DNA of 64,000 nt, taken from NCBI GenBank assembly GCA_903926075.1, contig CAIYHQ010000074.1:1-64000 (forward strand). The letters are read 5' to 3'. Positions 1 to 8,111 of the stretch are shown here, in pieces; position 1 is the first letter of the stretch, and each line of letters starts with the position of its first letter. Source of the DNA: an uncultured Methanomicrobiales archaeon (GTDB lineage Archaea; Halobacteriota; Methanomicrobia; Methanomicrobiales; Methanospirillaceae). Below the pieces are notes generated by a model. The model saw only the letters and a list, made by a program, of their open reading frames with translations, searched no databases and was not told the origin of the DNA. The position numbers and the translations under genes were made by a program.

Positions 1-144
1 CTAAAGCATAGAAAATACATTTTCACATATTAAAATTATATATCAAAGATAGAATAAAAGGTCTTAATAGTTGTAAGATCAAAAAAATAGTGGAAGCCGG
101 AGCTACGATTAAGAATTGAGCACACACACCGGCTCTCCAATCAG

Positions 145-1383
145 TTAAAGACTACAATGTCGTAACTTCGTTTTTTGTTTCATTCTTGACCTTCTAGAGT
201 TTTTTCTATTCTTATGATTTTCTAAAATTATCTTTGCGACAGTAAGGGGACTTAAAATTTTTTGAGGAAGTTTAAGTCTGATGATTTGTACGACATCCTG
301 GCGTGTAAAATCTTTAGAGATCTCACTCAAAACATCAAGTTCCTTCGTTATCCAGAACATTGCAAGGAGAACTAAAGACATATGATGATGCCATGCATTC
401 CAGTTTCTCACTTGGTAATCTACCATTCCAGCTAAATCGATAGAATCCTGAAATATTCGTTCAACCCAATATCGTTCACTTTGCATCCTGACCAACTTTC
501 CCCATGATCTAATATGAATAGCATTGCACAATGAATATTTCACATCTGAATCATCGAGTTCCTTGCGAATAAGAAGCCATACAGGGAGAGGTTTTTGGAC
601 CTCTTTGTCGATTCTCCAAACTCGGATTGCAAAAAATTTTACATCCAAAAATCCTTTTGTAGAAGTTCGAACACGGATAGTTCTCCATTTAGTGATCCTT
701 TCAATAATTTTATCAACACGAATTGAACTTGTATTGGTGACCACAACCTTGGACTTTTTTCTCCCTTTATTTCCATTACGGGATGGAATTCCATATTTGG
801 GTTCACTACAATATACATATTCATCTGCCTTGATGTCAGCGACAAAAAGTATCTTCATCTGTTCTAATCTGGTGAGTAGCCATGGTTTTGTACCATAAAA
901 TCCATCCATGCAGACATGTCGAAATCGAATTCCTGTTCGAACCGCTTGAACTATCATTTCATATGCGAGCTCAGATTTTGTTCGAAACACTCGTTCACTT
1001 TCAGGGATACCTGCTTCATCACATCGATTCTGATCAGCAATCCAACAATATGGGAGATAAAGACGAAAATCAAGTAATATTCGGGCACCCTGCTTTACAT
1101 AAGCAAGAAAGACTCCTACCTGGCAGTTTTCAACTTTACCCAGATTCCCACAATACTGACGGTGGACTCCCACTGACTTTCTACCGGATTTTGGAGTGCC
1201 ACACTCATCAATGATCAGGACACCATTTTTTCCAATAAGTTTCCAGCCGTTACTGCGGATCCAATCTAGAAGTAATCGATAATCCCAAGGTGATTGGGAG
1301 AGAAAATGGCTAAATGCCTGATTATTGATCTCACTACTTCTTGTTGATATTTCGGTGAGATGACGCCTTTTAGTACATATCAC
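145..1383 (-). CDS. IS701-family DDE transposase, 5' end doubtful
   Basis: The protein carries the IS701-type signature: an acidic residue before CGTPKSGRKSVGVHRQYCG, then LGKVENCQVGVF, and a later catalytic region around CMDGFYG. The first start codon in this frame is the GTG at 1381-1383, which gives 412 residues and would cut off the family N-terminus. The same frame stays open upstream to a stop at 1555-1557 and encodes plausible N-terminal sequence (RLDELAEQIGEH, then THNCWNHALEYIKG), but without an ATG, GTG or TTG. An ATG at 1547-1549 is one frame away. A one-base change between about 1510 and 1549 may have inactivated the gene, or it uses an unusual start. Transposition is the inferred role. 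Confidence 0.8.
   Translation of the reverse strand: MICTKRRHLTEISTRSSEINNQAFSHFLSQSPWDYRLLLDWIRSNGWKLIGKNGVLIIDECGTPKSGRKSVGVHRQYCGNLGKVENCQVGVFLAYVKQGARILLDFRLYLPYCWIADQNRCDEAGIPESERVFRTKSELAYEMIVQAVRTGIRFRHVCMDGFYGTKPWLLTRLEQMKILFVADIKADEYVYCSEPKYGIPSRNGNKGRKKSKVVVTNTSSIRVDKIIERITKWRTIRVRTSTKGFLDVKFFAIRVWRIDKEVQKPLPVWLLIRKELDDSDVKYSLCNAIHIRSWGKLVRMQSERYWVERIFQDSIDLAGMVDYQVRNWNAWHHHMSLVLLAMFWITKELDVLSEISKDFTRQDVVQIIRLKLPQKILSPLTVAKIILENHKNRKNSRRSRMKQKTKLRHCSL
152..161 (+). repeat. Left inverted repeat of the IS
   Basis: CTACAATGTC, the exact complement of 1617-1626. It overlaps the 3' end of the transposase gene. Confidence 0.5.
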
Positions 1384-1616
1384 AAGACCCTTGATATATT
1401 CCAGGGCATGGTTCCAACAGTTATGGGTGGTTGTTGAAAAACATTGTTTAAGCGACGCTTCTTGAAAGAGAAGAAATAAAAGGCTTAAATGTTCCCCTAT
1501 TTGTTCAGCAAGTTCATCTAACCGAAGTTGTGGGCGATTTTGAGCACATATGTATTATATTGTCTTCTTTATATATTGATCTTTTGATATAAATTATATG
1601 GGCTCTGTTCTAACTT

Positions 1617-1626
1617 GACATTGTAG
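1617..1626 (-). repeat. Right inverted repeat of the IS
   Basis: GACATTGTAG, about 70 bases upstream of where a full-length transposase would begin. The match to 152-161 is 10 of 10 and does not clearly extend further outward. Confidence 0.5.
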
Positions 1627-1820
1627 AGGTAATAACACGGTAAAAATTTTAGTATTAATATTTATCGGTAAATATTCGTATTTTTTAATGAAAATCACAA
1701 AGATTTAGGGAGATTTTTTCCAGGGTATTAAAAAGAGCGCTAAGACCCGGCTGAATAGTTACGAATATTCTATCATTCCAAAAAAAAGCATGCTGAGTTA
1801 TCCAACGCCGTGAGAAAAAT
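1627..1820. other. AT-rich intergenic stretch
   Basis: No convincing gene. This lies between the IS and the 3' end of the secreted Cys-rich gene. Short T-runs near 1726-1731 and 1784-1790 could serve as terminator signals for one strand or the other. Confidence 0.4.
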
Positions 1821-2645
1821 TTAGGATTTGGGGACGCTCGGTGTTGCACTGAGCGGATTAGCCGGGCAGTCCTTACAGTTTGGACAGTAGTCCATCGCAT
1901 AGGGCTGGTTTGGGTCAGGGTTTTTCTGCAGATAATTTGCAAGAATGCCTACTCCACCCTCTATCGTGTTACTGGGCCCTGCAGACCATATGTAATCAGA
2001 ACAAATCGTTTTACTACTGCAGTCATTGTTATTCTGCACCACTATAAAATATCCCGGCTGGTTTTTCTTCATGTTGCATACACAGACTGCATAATCGGCT
2101 GCACTCCGGTCAGCATCGAGGGGGTCGTTAATTGGATCAGCCGGAGGAATATAGCACGGTGCATCAGTACAATCAGTCCATGCTGCATTCGTGTCACATC
2201 TCTTGAACCACCAAGTGCCATTATATCCGAAAGGTGTACTATTTGGATTAATCAGATTATCTGTGGACGGAGCTGCATTGATGAATGAATAGGTAGAAGT
2301 CAACTGCCCAAATGGCGCTCCTTTCTTAATCATCCAGCCTTTTACACTATCACGGTAGATATTCACCGGTGTTCTGTTGTCACATGATGTCAAACCCATT
2401 GAAACCCCTTGCTCAATGGCACAGCCGCAAAGAGCTTTTGTTGGGTCATTTTTTAAGGGTGTGCACTTGGAAAAGTCGCATAATGCATAAGGCTGAGTGC
2501 ATGCGACATGAGAGACGGGCGAAGAATTAATTACTGTTTTTGTAGGTTTCACTGATACGGCAGAACTTGCCGGATTAGCAATCAGAAAACAACACATAAT
2601 CAATAATAACAGAACAAAAGCATTTCTTACATTCATACCTTTCAC
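1821..2645 (-). CDS. Secreted cysteine-rich protein, unknown function
   Basis: I do not recognise a family. The 274-residue protein starts with a signal peptide (hydrophobic run at about residues 9-30, ending NPASSA), so it is probably exported. The mature part has many cysteines spread along its length, including CGCA, CVCN and a C-terminal YCPNCKDCP cluster, suggesting disulfides or metal binding outside the cell. There is no clear transmembrane anchor at the C-terminus. It is on the same strand as the stressosome-like genes but 135 bases downstream of the histidine kinase, so co-transcription is uncertain. It could be a surface or extracellular binding protein. Confidence 0.65.
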   Translation of the reverse strand: MKGMNVRNAFVLLLLIMCCFLIANPASSAVSVKPTKTVINSSPVSHVACTQPYALCDFSKCTPLKNDPTKALCGCAIEQGVSMGLTSCDNRTPVNIYRDSVKGWMIKKGAPFGQLTSTYSFINAAPSTDNLINPNSTPFGYNGTWWFKRCDTNAAWTDCTDAPCYIPPADPINDPLDADRSAADYAVCVCNMKKNQPGYFIVVQNNNDCSSKTICSDYIWSAGPSNTIEGGVGILANYLQKNPDPNQPYAMDYCPNCKDCPANPLSATPSVPKS

Positions 2646-2780
2646 TTAATTCTGTTATGTAACCTGTACTATTTTAAGAGTGAAGATGATCTCTATTACC
2701 TATCTTTAGCAAAAAATTTGTTTGCTATAGTTTACATTTCCTATAGGGTATGTGACCAAACCGGCAAACTTGAATTAAAC

Positions 2781-3554
2781 CTATCCAAATTTATATGCAC
2801 TTTTTGGGACTAAAATTTCAAAACGTGCTCCGGCCCCAGGAATTCCGGTTTCTTTAACAGATAAACCTGTCATTGCAAGAATATCAACTGCGATAAACAT
2901 CCCAAAGCCGGTATTTTTTCCAAAGCCGAGCTCAAATACCTTCTCTTTCTCCTGGGTAGGAATTCCGACGCCATTATCCTCGTAAATAAGAATTAATTCA
3001 CTGTTTTTCACTATATAAGATGAACAAATCTCAGTTACATTCTCCCCATGGCGTTTTGAGTTGTCAATAAAATTATAGAATACTTTTTCGAGGAGCGGGT
3101 CGGCATAAATAAAAAGTCCATCCAGTTTAATATCTATGGATATCCCCATAATATCAAGAAGTGAGAAAGCTTTGATGAAAGTATCCTTTACATTCTGCCA
3201 TATTGCAGTATTTACTCCAATATCCTGATACTCTTTTGTGAATTCTATCTGGCGTTTAATTGTTAAAGCAGAATTTTTCTCTCTTTTTATGTACTCTAGC
3301 AGGTGAGGGTCTTTTGTCTCCATCTGGGTTATTTCAAGGTATCCAAGAAGTACCGTCAGCTGGTTGAGTATGTCATGCCGGGTTATACTGTTAAGCAGAT
3401 TCAATTTTTTATTTGTAGATCCAAGTCTCTTATTAGCATCATCAAGTTCACTAAATAGTGCAATGAGTCCTTTATTTGTCTCTTCAAGTTCTTTCCTTAG
3501 ATTAGTTATCTCATGTTCCTGCTTTTTAAGATGTTCATGGAAATCCTCAGTCAC
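2781..3554 (-). CDS. Soluble sensor-type histidine kinase
   Basis: A 257-residue kinase with a predicted coiled coil at about residues 5-50, a phosphoacceptor region SITRHDILNQL with His60, and a HATPase_c domain with an N-box (NFIDNSKRHG, 161-170), DNGVGI (193-198) and a glycine-rich lid (GFGMFI, about 216-221). It has no transmembrane segment and no PAS domain, so input probably comes from a partner. The GTG start is one base after the stop of the RsbT/RsbX-like gene, which places it as the last gene of the stressosome-like operon. Inference: it may be the output of the module, replacing the sigma-factor branch found in Bacillus. Its response regulator is not adjacent. Confidence 0.8.
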   Translation of the reverse strand: MTEDFHEHLKKQEHEITNLRKELEETNKGLIALFSELDDANKRLGSTNKKLNLLNSITRHDILNQLTVLLGYLEITQMETKDPHLLEYIKREKNSALTIKRQIEFTKEYQDIGVNTAIWQNVKDTFIKAFSLLDIMGISIDIKLDGLFIYADPLLEKVFYNFIDNSKRHGENVTEICSSYIVKNSELILIYEDNGVGIPTQEKEKVFELGFGKNTGFGMFIAVDILAMTGLSVKETGIPGAGARFEILVPKSAYKFG

Positions 3555-3555
3555 A

Positions 3556-4557
3556 CTATTTCACCACAACAACTGTTGCATCATCGTTCATCTTCCAGTA
3601 ATTCTTTATTATCCTGTCTGCAATATCAAGTGACCTTAATTTTTCAAAATCCTTTTCATTTGAAAATTTACTGCTTATCCCATCACTAAAAATAATGAGG
3701 GTATTCCTTCTCTGCTGCCAGTTATACGAAAAAACTTTTATTTTTGGGATGGTTATTCCAAGGACCCCTGGAAGATTTATAGGTTTTAATTCATTTGAAG
3801 ACGGAAAAATAGTTGCATTAACATCACCGACTCCGGCATAATCTAAAGTACCTCTGACCTCATCAATTCGGGCAATACTCATAACAGCTCCGCGTGTGGA
3901 ACGTAAAGCTGAATGAATCTCTTCAAAAATCTCTTCCAAAGATAAAATATGGTATGTCTCTCCCAATATCTTTTCAGCAACATTTGTGGCTTCATGGGCT
4001 GATGGACCATGACCTAGACCATCAATTACAGCAACAAATATCTTTTTTTTCTCGTTGCGAATAAAAAAACCATCACCTGATAGAGTTTCCAACGGATGAA
4101 CCCTAGAGAAGACACTAACTTCTGTATTATTCTGTTGGAAGTCTTTTTTATTGCCTGCAAATTTTTTTACCTTAATAGTTGTTCCTTCAATGCACGATTT
4201 AATTGAAAATTCATCTGATAGTCTCCTTACAGAGCCAAGTCCCACTCCCATACTTCCTTTGGTTGAACTTGTGTGATCTTTTAATGCAAAATTAACATCT
4301 TTAATACCCGGGCCCTTATCTACAGACTGAATTTCAATTCCGATCTCCTCATTTTCACCAAAAATTAATTCTGCTAAAATTTCACCTTTGATTGCTTTGT
4401 GCTTTAGAAGGTTTGTTACAAGTTCTATTACAATAAGGTCAATATCGCCACACGATCTCTTAGAAAAATTATTTCTAAAACATAATGCGCTTATCTCTCT
4501 TTTTACTGCTGCAATATCGGATTCGTCACAAACAGCATATCGATGGAGAAGAGTCAT
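3556..4557 (-). CDS. RsbT-type ATPase fused to RsbX/SpoIIE-type phosphatase
   Basis: Two domains in 333 residues. Residues 1-133 form a GHKL anti-sigma-type ATPase domain (IELVTNLLKH, DKGPGI and GSMGVGLGSVRRL). Residues 148-333 form a PP2C/SpoIIE-type phosphatase with its metal-binding acidic motifs present: LSGDGFF, VIDGLGHG, FSDG and NDDATV. The gene overlaps the upstream RsbT-like gene by four bases (4554-4557). In Bacillus, RsbX dephosphorylates RsbS and RsbR to reset the stressosome, and RsbT phosphorylates them. Here a kinase-type and a phosphatase domain share one chain, which suggests a combined switch and reset enzyme. The N-terminal domain could be only a regulatory binding domain. 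Confidence 0.82.
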   Translation of the reverse strand: MTLLHRYAVCDESDIAAVKREISALCFRNNFSKRSCGDIDLIVIELVTNLLKHKAIKGEILAELIFGENEEIGIEIQSVDKGPGIKDVNFALKDHTSSTKGSMGVGLGSVRRLSDEFSIKSCIEGTTIKVKKFAGNKKDFQQNNTEVSVFSRVHPLETLSGDGFFIRNEKKKIFVAVIDGLGHGPSAHEATNVAEKILGETYHILSLEEIFEEIHSALRSTRGAVMSIARIDEVRGTLDYAGVGDVNATIFPSSNELKPINLPGVLGITIPKIKVFSYNWQQRRNTLIIFSDGISSKFSNEKDFEKLRSLDIADRIIKNYWKMNDDATVVVVK

Positions 4558-4946
4558 GGCATCTTCTTAAATATTATCACTTTTGTGCCTTTTCCGGGTG
4601 TTGATTCAATTTTCATTTCATCTACAAGCCTTTGCGTCCCTGGAAGACCAAGACCAAGACTTCCCTGTGTGGTTGTGAAACCCTCCTGCATCGCGAGGCT
4701 GACATTTTCAATACCCGGACCTTCGTCACTAAATATGGCCCGCATTCCGTGAGGTGATAAGACATCCTGCAGTTCAACCAGGCCTTTTCCAGCATATCTG
4801 AAAATATTACGTGCGAGTTCAGATGTGGCAGTAGCTATTTTTGTCTGATCAACAATACCAAATCCCATCTCTTTGGCAAAATCACGTACAACCCTCCTGG
4901 CTTCAACAATATCGCCTTCATCCTGGATTGTAACTGTCTGCATCAT
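4554..4946 (-). CDS. RsbT-like serine/threonine kinase
   Basis: A single GHKL ATPase domain of 130 residues, the usual size of RsbT. The N-box is SELARNIFRYAG (42-53), followed by DEGPGI (74-79) and the G2 lid GSLGLGLPG (95-103). These motifs and the order RsbR-RsbS-RsbT match the bacterial stressosome kinase, which phosphorylates the STAS domains of RsbR and RsbS and then leaves the complex to act on its output. The gene is 13 bases after the RsbS-like gene and overlaps the next gene by four bases. No sigma-B or RsbU gene is seen here, as expected for an archaeon. Confidence 0.85.
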   Translation of the reverse strand: MMQTVTIQDEGDIVEARRVVRDFAKEMGFGIVDQTKIATATSELARNIFRYAGKGLVELQDVLSPHGMRAIFSDEGPGIENVSLAMQEGFTTTQGSLGLGLPGTQRLVDEMKIESTPGKGTKVIIFKKMP

Positions 4947-4959
4947 TCTAAATAATCCA

Positions 4960-5340
4960 CTATAATTTATTTTTAAAATCTTCTTCTGTGATCAATTCGT
5001 TTAGAATTTCAAACCCATGGTCAAGATTATTGGCAGTATAGACCTGGTTCATCTTAAGACCAAGTTCTATAAGGGTTATTGCAACTGCAGGCTGAATCCC
5101 GGTGACCACAACCTTAGCACCGATAAGGCCTGCCATTATTGCTGAATCACGAAGTGTACGTGCCATAAATGAATCCATGATATCAAGCGCTGATACGTCA
5201 ATTAGAACTCCCCTGGCATGAGTCTCAATAATTTTATTGAGAATATCCTCTTGCAGGATCTTAATTATCATATCATGGATATCGGTCTGGATAGAGATGA
5301 TAAGAAAATTTTTAAGTTTTAAAATTGGAATACGTTCCAT
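4960..5340 (-). CDS. RsbS-like stand-alone STAS protein
   Basis: A 126-residue STAS domain. The phosphoacceptor loop reads IDVSALDIMDSFMARTL, and Ser57 sits at the position of the serine phosphorylated by RsbT in Bacillus RsbS. The later VVVTGIQPAVAITLIELG segment is typical of RsbS/RsbR STAS domains. RsbS forms the stressosome core with RsbR proteins and holds RsbT. The start codon follows the rsbR-like stop by four bases, with AAAGGA as a likely ribosome site overlapping the end of the upstream gene, so translation is probably coupled. Confidence 0.85.
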   Translation of the reverse strand: MERIPILKLKNFLIISIQTDIHDMIIKILQEDILNKIIETHARGVLIDVSALDIMDSFMARTLRDSAIMAGLIGAKVVVTGIQPAVAITLIELGLKMNQVYTANNLDHGFEILNELITEEDFKNKL

Positions 5341-5344
5341 CGCT

Positions 5345-6166
5345 TCAATTTCCTTTTAGCTCTAAAGCTTGTCTCGGAACGATAACATATCCACGTGCAT
5401 TCATGGCATACTGGACTCCTTCCTGCAAAGTTGCCCGTGTCATAATATCACCGAGTTCAATTCCCAGGTGTACCATAGTCATTGCAACATCAGGACGAAT
5501 TCCGGTCATTATCACCTGTGCACCCAGGAGTTTTACTGCACTCGTAGCCTTGAGCATATGAGCAGCTACTGCGGTGTCAATGGCCCCCATACCGGTGCCA
5601 TCCATTATAATGTACCTGGCACCGGTATCTCTGATAACTTCAAGAAGTTGCTCCATCATCTGATTTGCCCTGTGCGAGTCCAGAGTTCCAATTAATGGGA
5701 GGACAAGAATTTCATCCCAGATCTTTGTAACAGGTGTTGAAAGTTCTAAAATTTCTTTTGTTTTAAGTTTTAAAGTTTTTTCTGCCTTTTTTTGTTCTGT
5801 TACATCCTCAAATCTGATAAGGATCTGTTTCTCTGTCGCTTCGGTGTACCTGCGCATTGGACGGGGGTTTATAATAAAAATCCTGTACCCTATTAGTGGA
5901 AACTCCTTTTCAAGTTGAAAACCCTCGCCCTGAACATCACAAGTCAGAATCGCTTCAAGGCTTTCATGGACCTCCCTCGTATCAAATGCACCTTCACAAA
6001 TCTTAAAAATTGAATTCCCTTCTATAAGACTCCGGTTAGTCTGGAAGGTTTTGTCAAAAGCCCTGTTTCCAAATATAATTGAGAGAAATTCGTCGAGAAC
6101 AATTAATGGTTCGTTAACTGTCTGTATAATTTCAAAAGGATTAACATTCATTTTTTTATCAGTCAT
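5345..6166 (-). CDS. RsbR-like sensor: PAS domain plus C-terminal STAS
   Basis: A 273-residue protein. Residues 10-125 look like a PAS domain ending in the usual IRFEDVTEQKKAE linker, followed by a short helix and a STAS domain at about 143-260. The STAS part contains LPLIGTLDSHRA and MDGTGMGAIDTAVAAHML. Thr198 matches the conserved second phosphothreonine of RsbR, and Thr161 or Ser164 is near the position of the first. RsbR proteins form the stressosome shell, with a variable N-terminal sensor. The PAS domain suggests a small-ligand, redox or light input, but no cofactor residue can be assigned from sequence alone. It is the first gene of the operon. Confidence 0.85.
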   Translation of the reverse strand: MTDKKMNVNPFEIIQTVNEPLIVLDEFLSIIFGNRAFDKTFQTNRSLIEGNSIFKICEGAFDTREVHESLEAILTCDVQGEGFQLEKEFPLIGYRIFIINPRPMRRYTEATEKQILIRFEDVTEQKKAEKTLKLKTKEILELSTPVTKIWDEILVLPLIGTLDSHRANQMMEQLLEVIRDTGARYIIMDGTGMGAIDTAVAAHMLKATSAVKLLGAQVIMTGIRPDVAMTMVHLGIELGDIMTRATLQEGVQYAMNARGYVIVPRQALELKGN

Positions 6167-6216
6167 TCTATCATTTTCATTAAATGTTTGATCTTATAGA
6201 AATATCGAAAAAAATT

Positions 6217-7533
6217 TTATGGGACCGGATTTGTTACACGACCTGCAAAAAGAATTGCCCCAGTTTCATCATCTACTATTAAGAAGATAAAGGGATGATC
6301 AGCCCTGAAAACAGGTGTTTTTGTTGAAACCGGAAAAGCTGCACCTCCGACTGCAATTACTGCGGTAGCTGCAGCAGCTTCAGTACCTTCTTCATTCACA
6401 TCAATATATGCCTTATGAATTATTTTATCTATATACAGGTTTTTTGTGCCACCCATTCCGGAAAAATTTGCATTATTACTAAACGCAGAAAGCATTCCCA
6501 TTGATACAAGATTTTCCTTTAAATCGTATTCAGTCTCAAGTTTGAATTTAGGTAAATAAACCATTACATGTTCTTCATCCAGTGAAGAAATTATATTAGC
6601 TGATTTTCCCGGATCGAGATATCCCAGAGCATCATTAAGTGTATTCCCCTTGGGAAGCAGAATTATCATTGATAATCCTGTTCCATTGCCTTTTGAATAG
6701 GGTAATTTTATTACCTGGACCCTGGATGTTTCAGTATAGTTATAGATGGCATTCTCATCGGTTTTTTCCATCATACTGACTTTTTTCGTTTTCTTTTCTG
6801 ATATCCTGAAATCCGCATCTTTGGTAAGGGCCGGGTCGAACTTTTTCTCCCAACTCCCATTAAAATACACCGAATTTGTTATTACAAGCCTTGTATCCGG
6901 TTGAATCCCCCCTGGAGGGATAAGGTTTTTTATTTTTCCGCCAGTTTTATTCAGGGTCCACGTGTTAATTACTTCTCGTGAGCCGCCCGGATTCATCATA
7001 AAATCAAGATTTGACGTATTCGCATTGTAATATATTTGAGAAAGGTTGATATATCCGGGATTAAATGCATAAGATTTTTCGGCCCACAAGGCATTGGCTA
7101 TATCGAGGGTATAACCTTTATCTTTACGGTTAAATCCGGATGTGAGATTATAATAACCATTTCTTAGCGTTTCGTTATTTTTTGGAAAATTAAAAACACT
7201 CTGAATCTCATCTGCGGTCTTACCCCTGGCACCTTCAAATGCAATAGCGAGAGCGGAGGAGATACTGAACGGGGAGTATAGGATGTTATCCGGATTACTA
7301 ATATTTTCCCTGACAAGATTTGAAAACAAAGCCGAAGAAAACTTGTTATTCGCTGCAGCGATACTTTTTTCCGGAGAAGAGACTTGAACGACTGGTTTTT
7401 CAAGAACTCCATTAACTATTCTGGCTCCGGAATTCACAACAGTATTTGAATCGGCAGATACCAGGCAAATCTGCGCAAGTAAGCAAAAAATAACAAGCAT
7501 TACAGTTATTATTAAAGATTTTGCAGGTGTCAT
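6217..7533 (-). CDS. Exported serpin (serine protease inhibitor)
   Basis: A full-length serpin of 438 residues. It has an N-terminal signal peptide (hydrophobic residues about 6-27), the ILYSPFSISSAL helix-B region, LVITNSVYFNGSW, and a C-terminal ADHPFIFLI. The reactive-loop hinge is NEEGTEAAAATAV, with small residues at P12-P9 as in inhibitory serpins. Counting from the hinge puts P1 in a Gly-Gly-Ala-Ala-Phe stretch, with a somewhat long segment after it. It probably acts outside the cell and traps a serine or cysteine protease irreversibly. The target is unknown. It lies 50 bases upstream of the stressosome-like operon on the same strand. Confidence 0.92.
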   Translation of the reverse strand: MTPAKSLIITVMLVIFCLLAQICLVSADSNTVVNSGARIVNGVLEKPVVQVSSPEKSIAAANNKFSSALFSNLVRENISNPDNILYSPFSISSALAIAFEGARGKTADEIQSVFNFPKNNETLRNGYYNLTSGFNRKDKGYTLDIANALWAEKSYAFNPGYINLSQIYYNANTSNLDFMMNPGGSREVINTWTLNKTGGKIKNLIPPGGIQPDTRLVITNSVYFNGSWEKKFDPALTKDADFRISEKKTKKVSMMEKTDENAIYNYTETSRVQVIKLPYSKGNGTGLSMIILLPKGNTLNDALGYLDPGKSANIISSLDEEHVMVYLPKFKLETEYDLKENLVSMGMLSAFSNNANFSGMGGTKNLYIDKIIHKAYIDVNEEGTEAAAATAVIAVGGAAFPVSTKTPVFRADHPFIFLIVDDETGAILFAGRVTNPVP

Positions 7534-7550
7534 TTGTATTCCTTGAAATC

Positions 7551-8054
7551 CTACGAATAAGAAATCTTTGTTAATTTTACCCTGTAGTATATAAATAATG
7601 CAGAAATCAAAACAGGGTACAAAAGGTCCACATACATTACAATTCCTGCATTATTAGGAGAATTATTTCCATGTACTACAAGTTCCCAGATATGACCGAT
7701 ACCGGCACCAAAATAAAATAGTCCAGTACCTGCAATCATTGCAGTCCAGAAATCATTTTTAATTTTTAGACATAATAAACCGACAATACCAATCGCAGCA
7801 TCCCACATCCCCACTTCACGTTGAAATGGACTTCCTGATGGCCAGCCTATTGATTCTGCAATTTTATCAGGAAGAATTAAGTGACCCATGCCGCCAAATA
7901 GGAGGGACAGACCAAAACCTATTGCAAGCTGCCACATAATAAAAGTTTCAAGAGCATGTAACCCTTTGAATTTCTTCCACATGATATGGATTAATGCAAT
8001 TATTGTTGCAATGAGCGGGAAAAAAACAGACCATATTATCTCAAGGAAATTCAT
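7551..8054 (-). CDS. Small integral membrane protein (DUF6790-like)
   Basis: A 167-residue protein with about four hydrophobic segments, at roughly residues 3-25, 38-62, 83-118 and 140-160. It resembles the DUF6790 family of archaeal and bacterial membrane proteins, by my recollection of the FGGMGHL and FYFGAGIGHIWEL patterns. No catalytic motif is evident. It is 17 bases upstream of the serpin gene on the same strand, so they are likely co-transcribed. The function is unknown. Confidence 0.6.
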   Translation of the reverse strand: MNFLEIIWSVFFPLIATIIALIHIMWKKFKGLHALETFIMWQLAIGFGLSLLFGGMGHLILPDKIAESIGWPSGSPFQREVGMWDAAIGIVGLLCLKIKNDFWTAMIAGTGLFYFGAGIGHIWELVVHGNNSPNNAGIVMYVDLLYPVLISALFIYYRVKLTKISYS

Positions 8055-8094
8055 GTATTGAGATTGACAGCGCTATAATAAATTTAAAGCGGAT

Positions 8095-8100
8095 AAAAAA
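8095..8100 (-). terminator. T-run downstream of rnpB
   Basis: A run of six T on the minus strand, about 12 bases beyond the expected 3' end of RNase P RNA. Archaeal transcripts commonly end at such T-rich tracts. Confidence 0.5.
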
Positions 8101-8111
8101 CTGACAAAATT

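Larger units (their letters stand above)
152..1626 (-). mobile_element. IS701-like insertion sequence
   Basis: A transposase frame lies between a perfect 10-base inverted repeat, CTACAATGTC at 152-161 and its complement GACATTGTAG at 1617-1626, giving an element of about 1.47 kb, which fits the IS701 family. The left repeat falls inside the last codons of the transposase, so the stop codon at 145-147 would be supplied by flanking DNA. I see no clear target duplication next to the repeats, so the exact ends are tentative. Confidence 0.6.
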
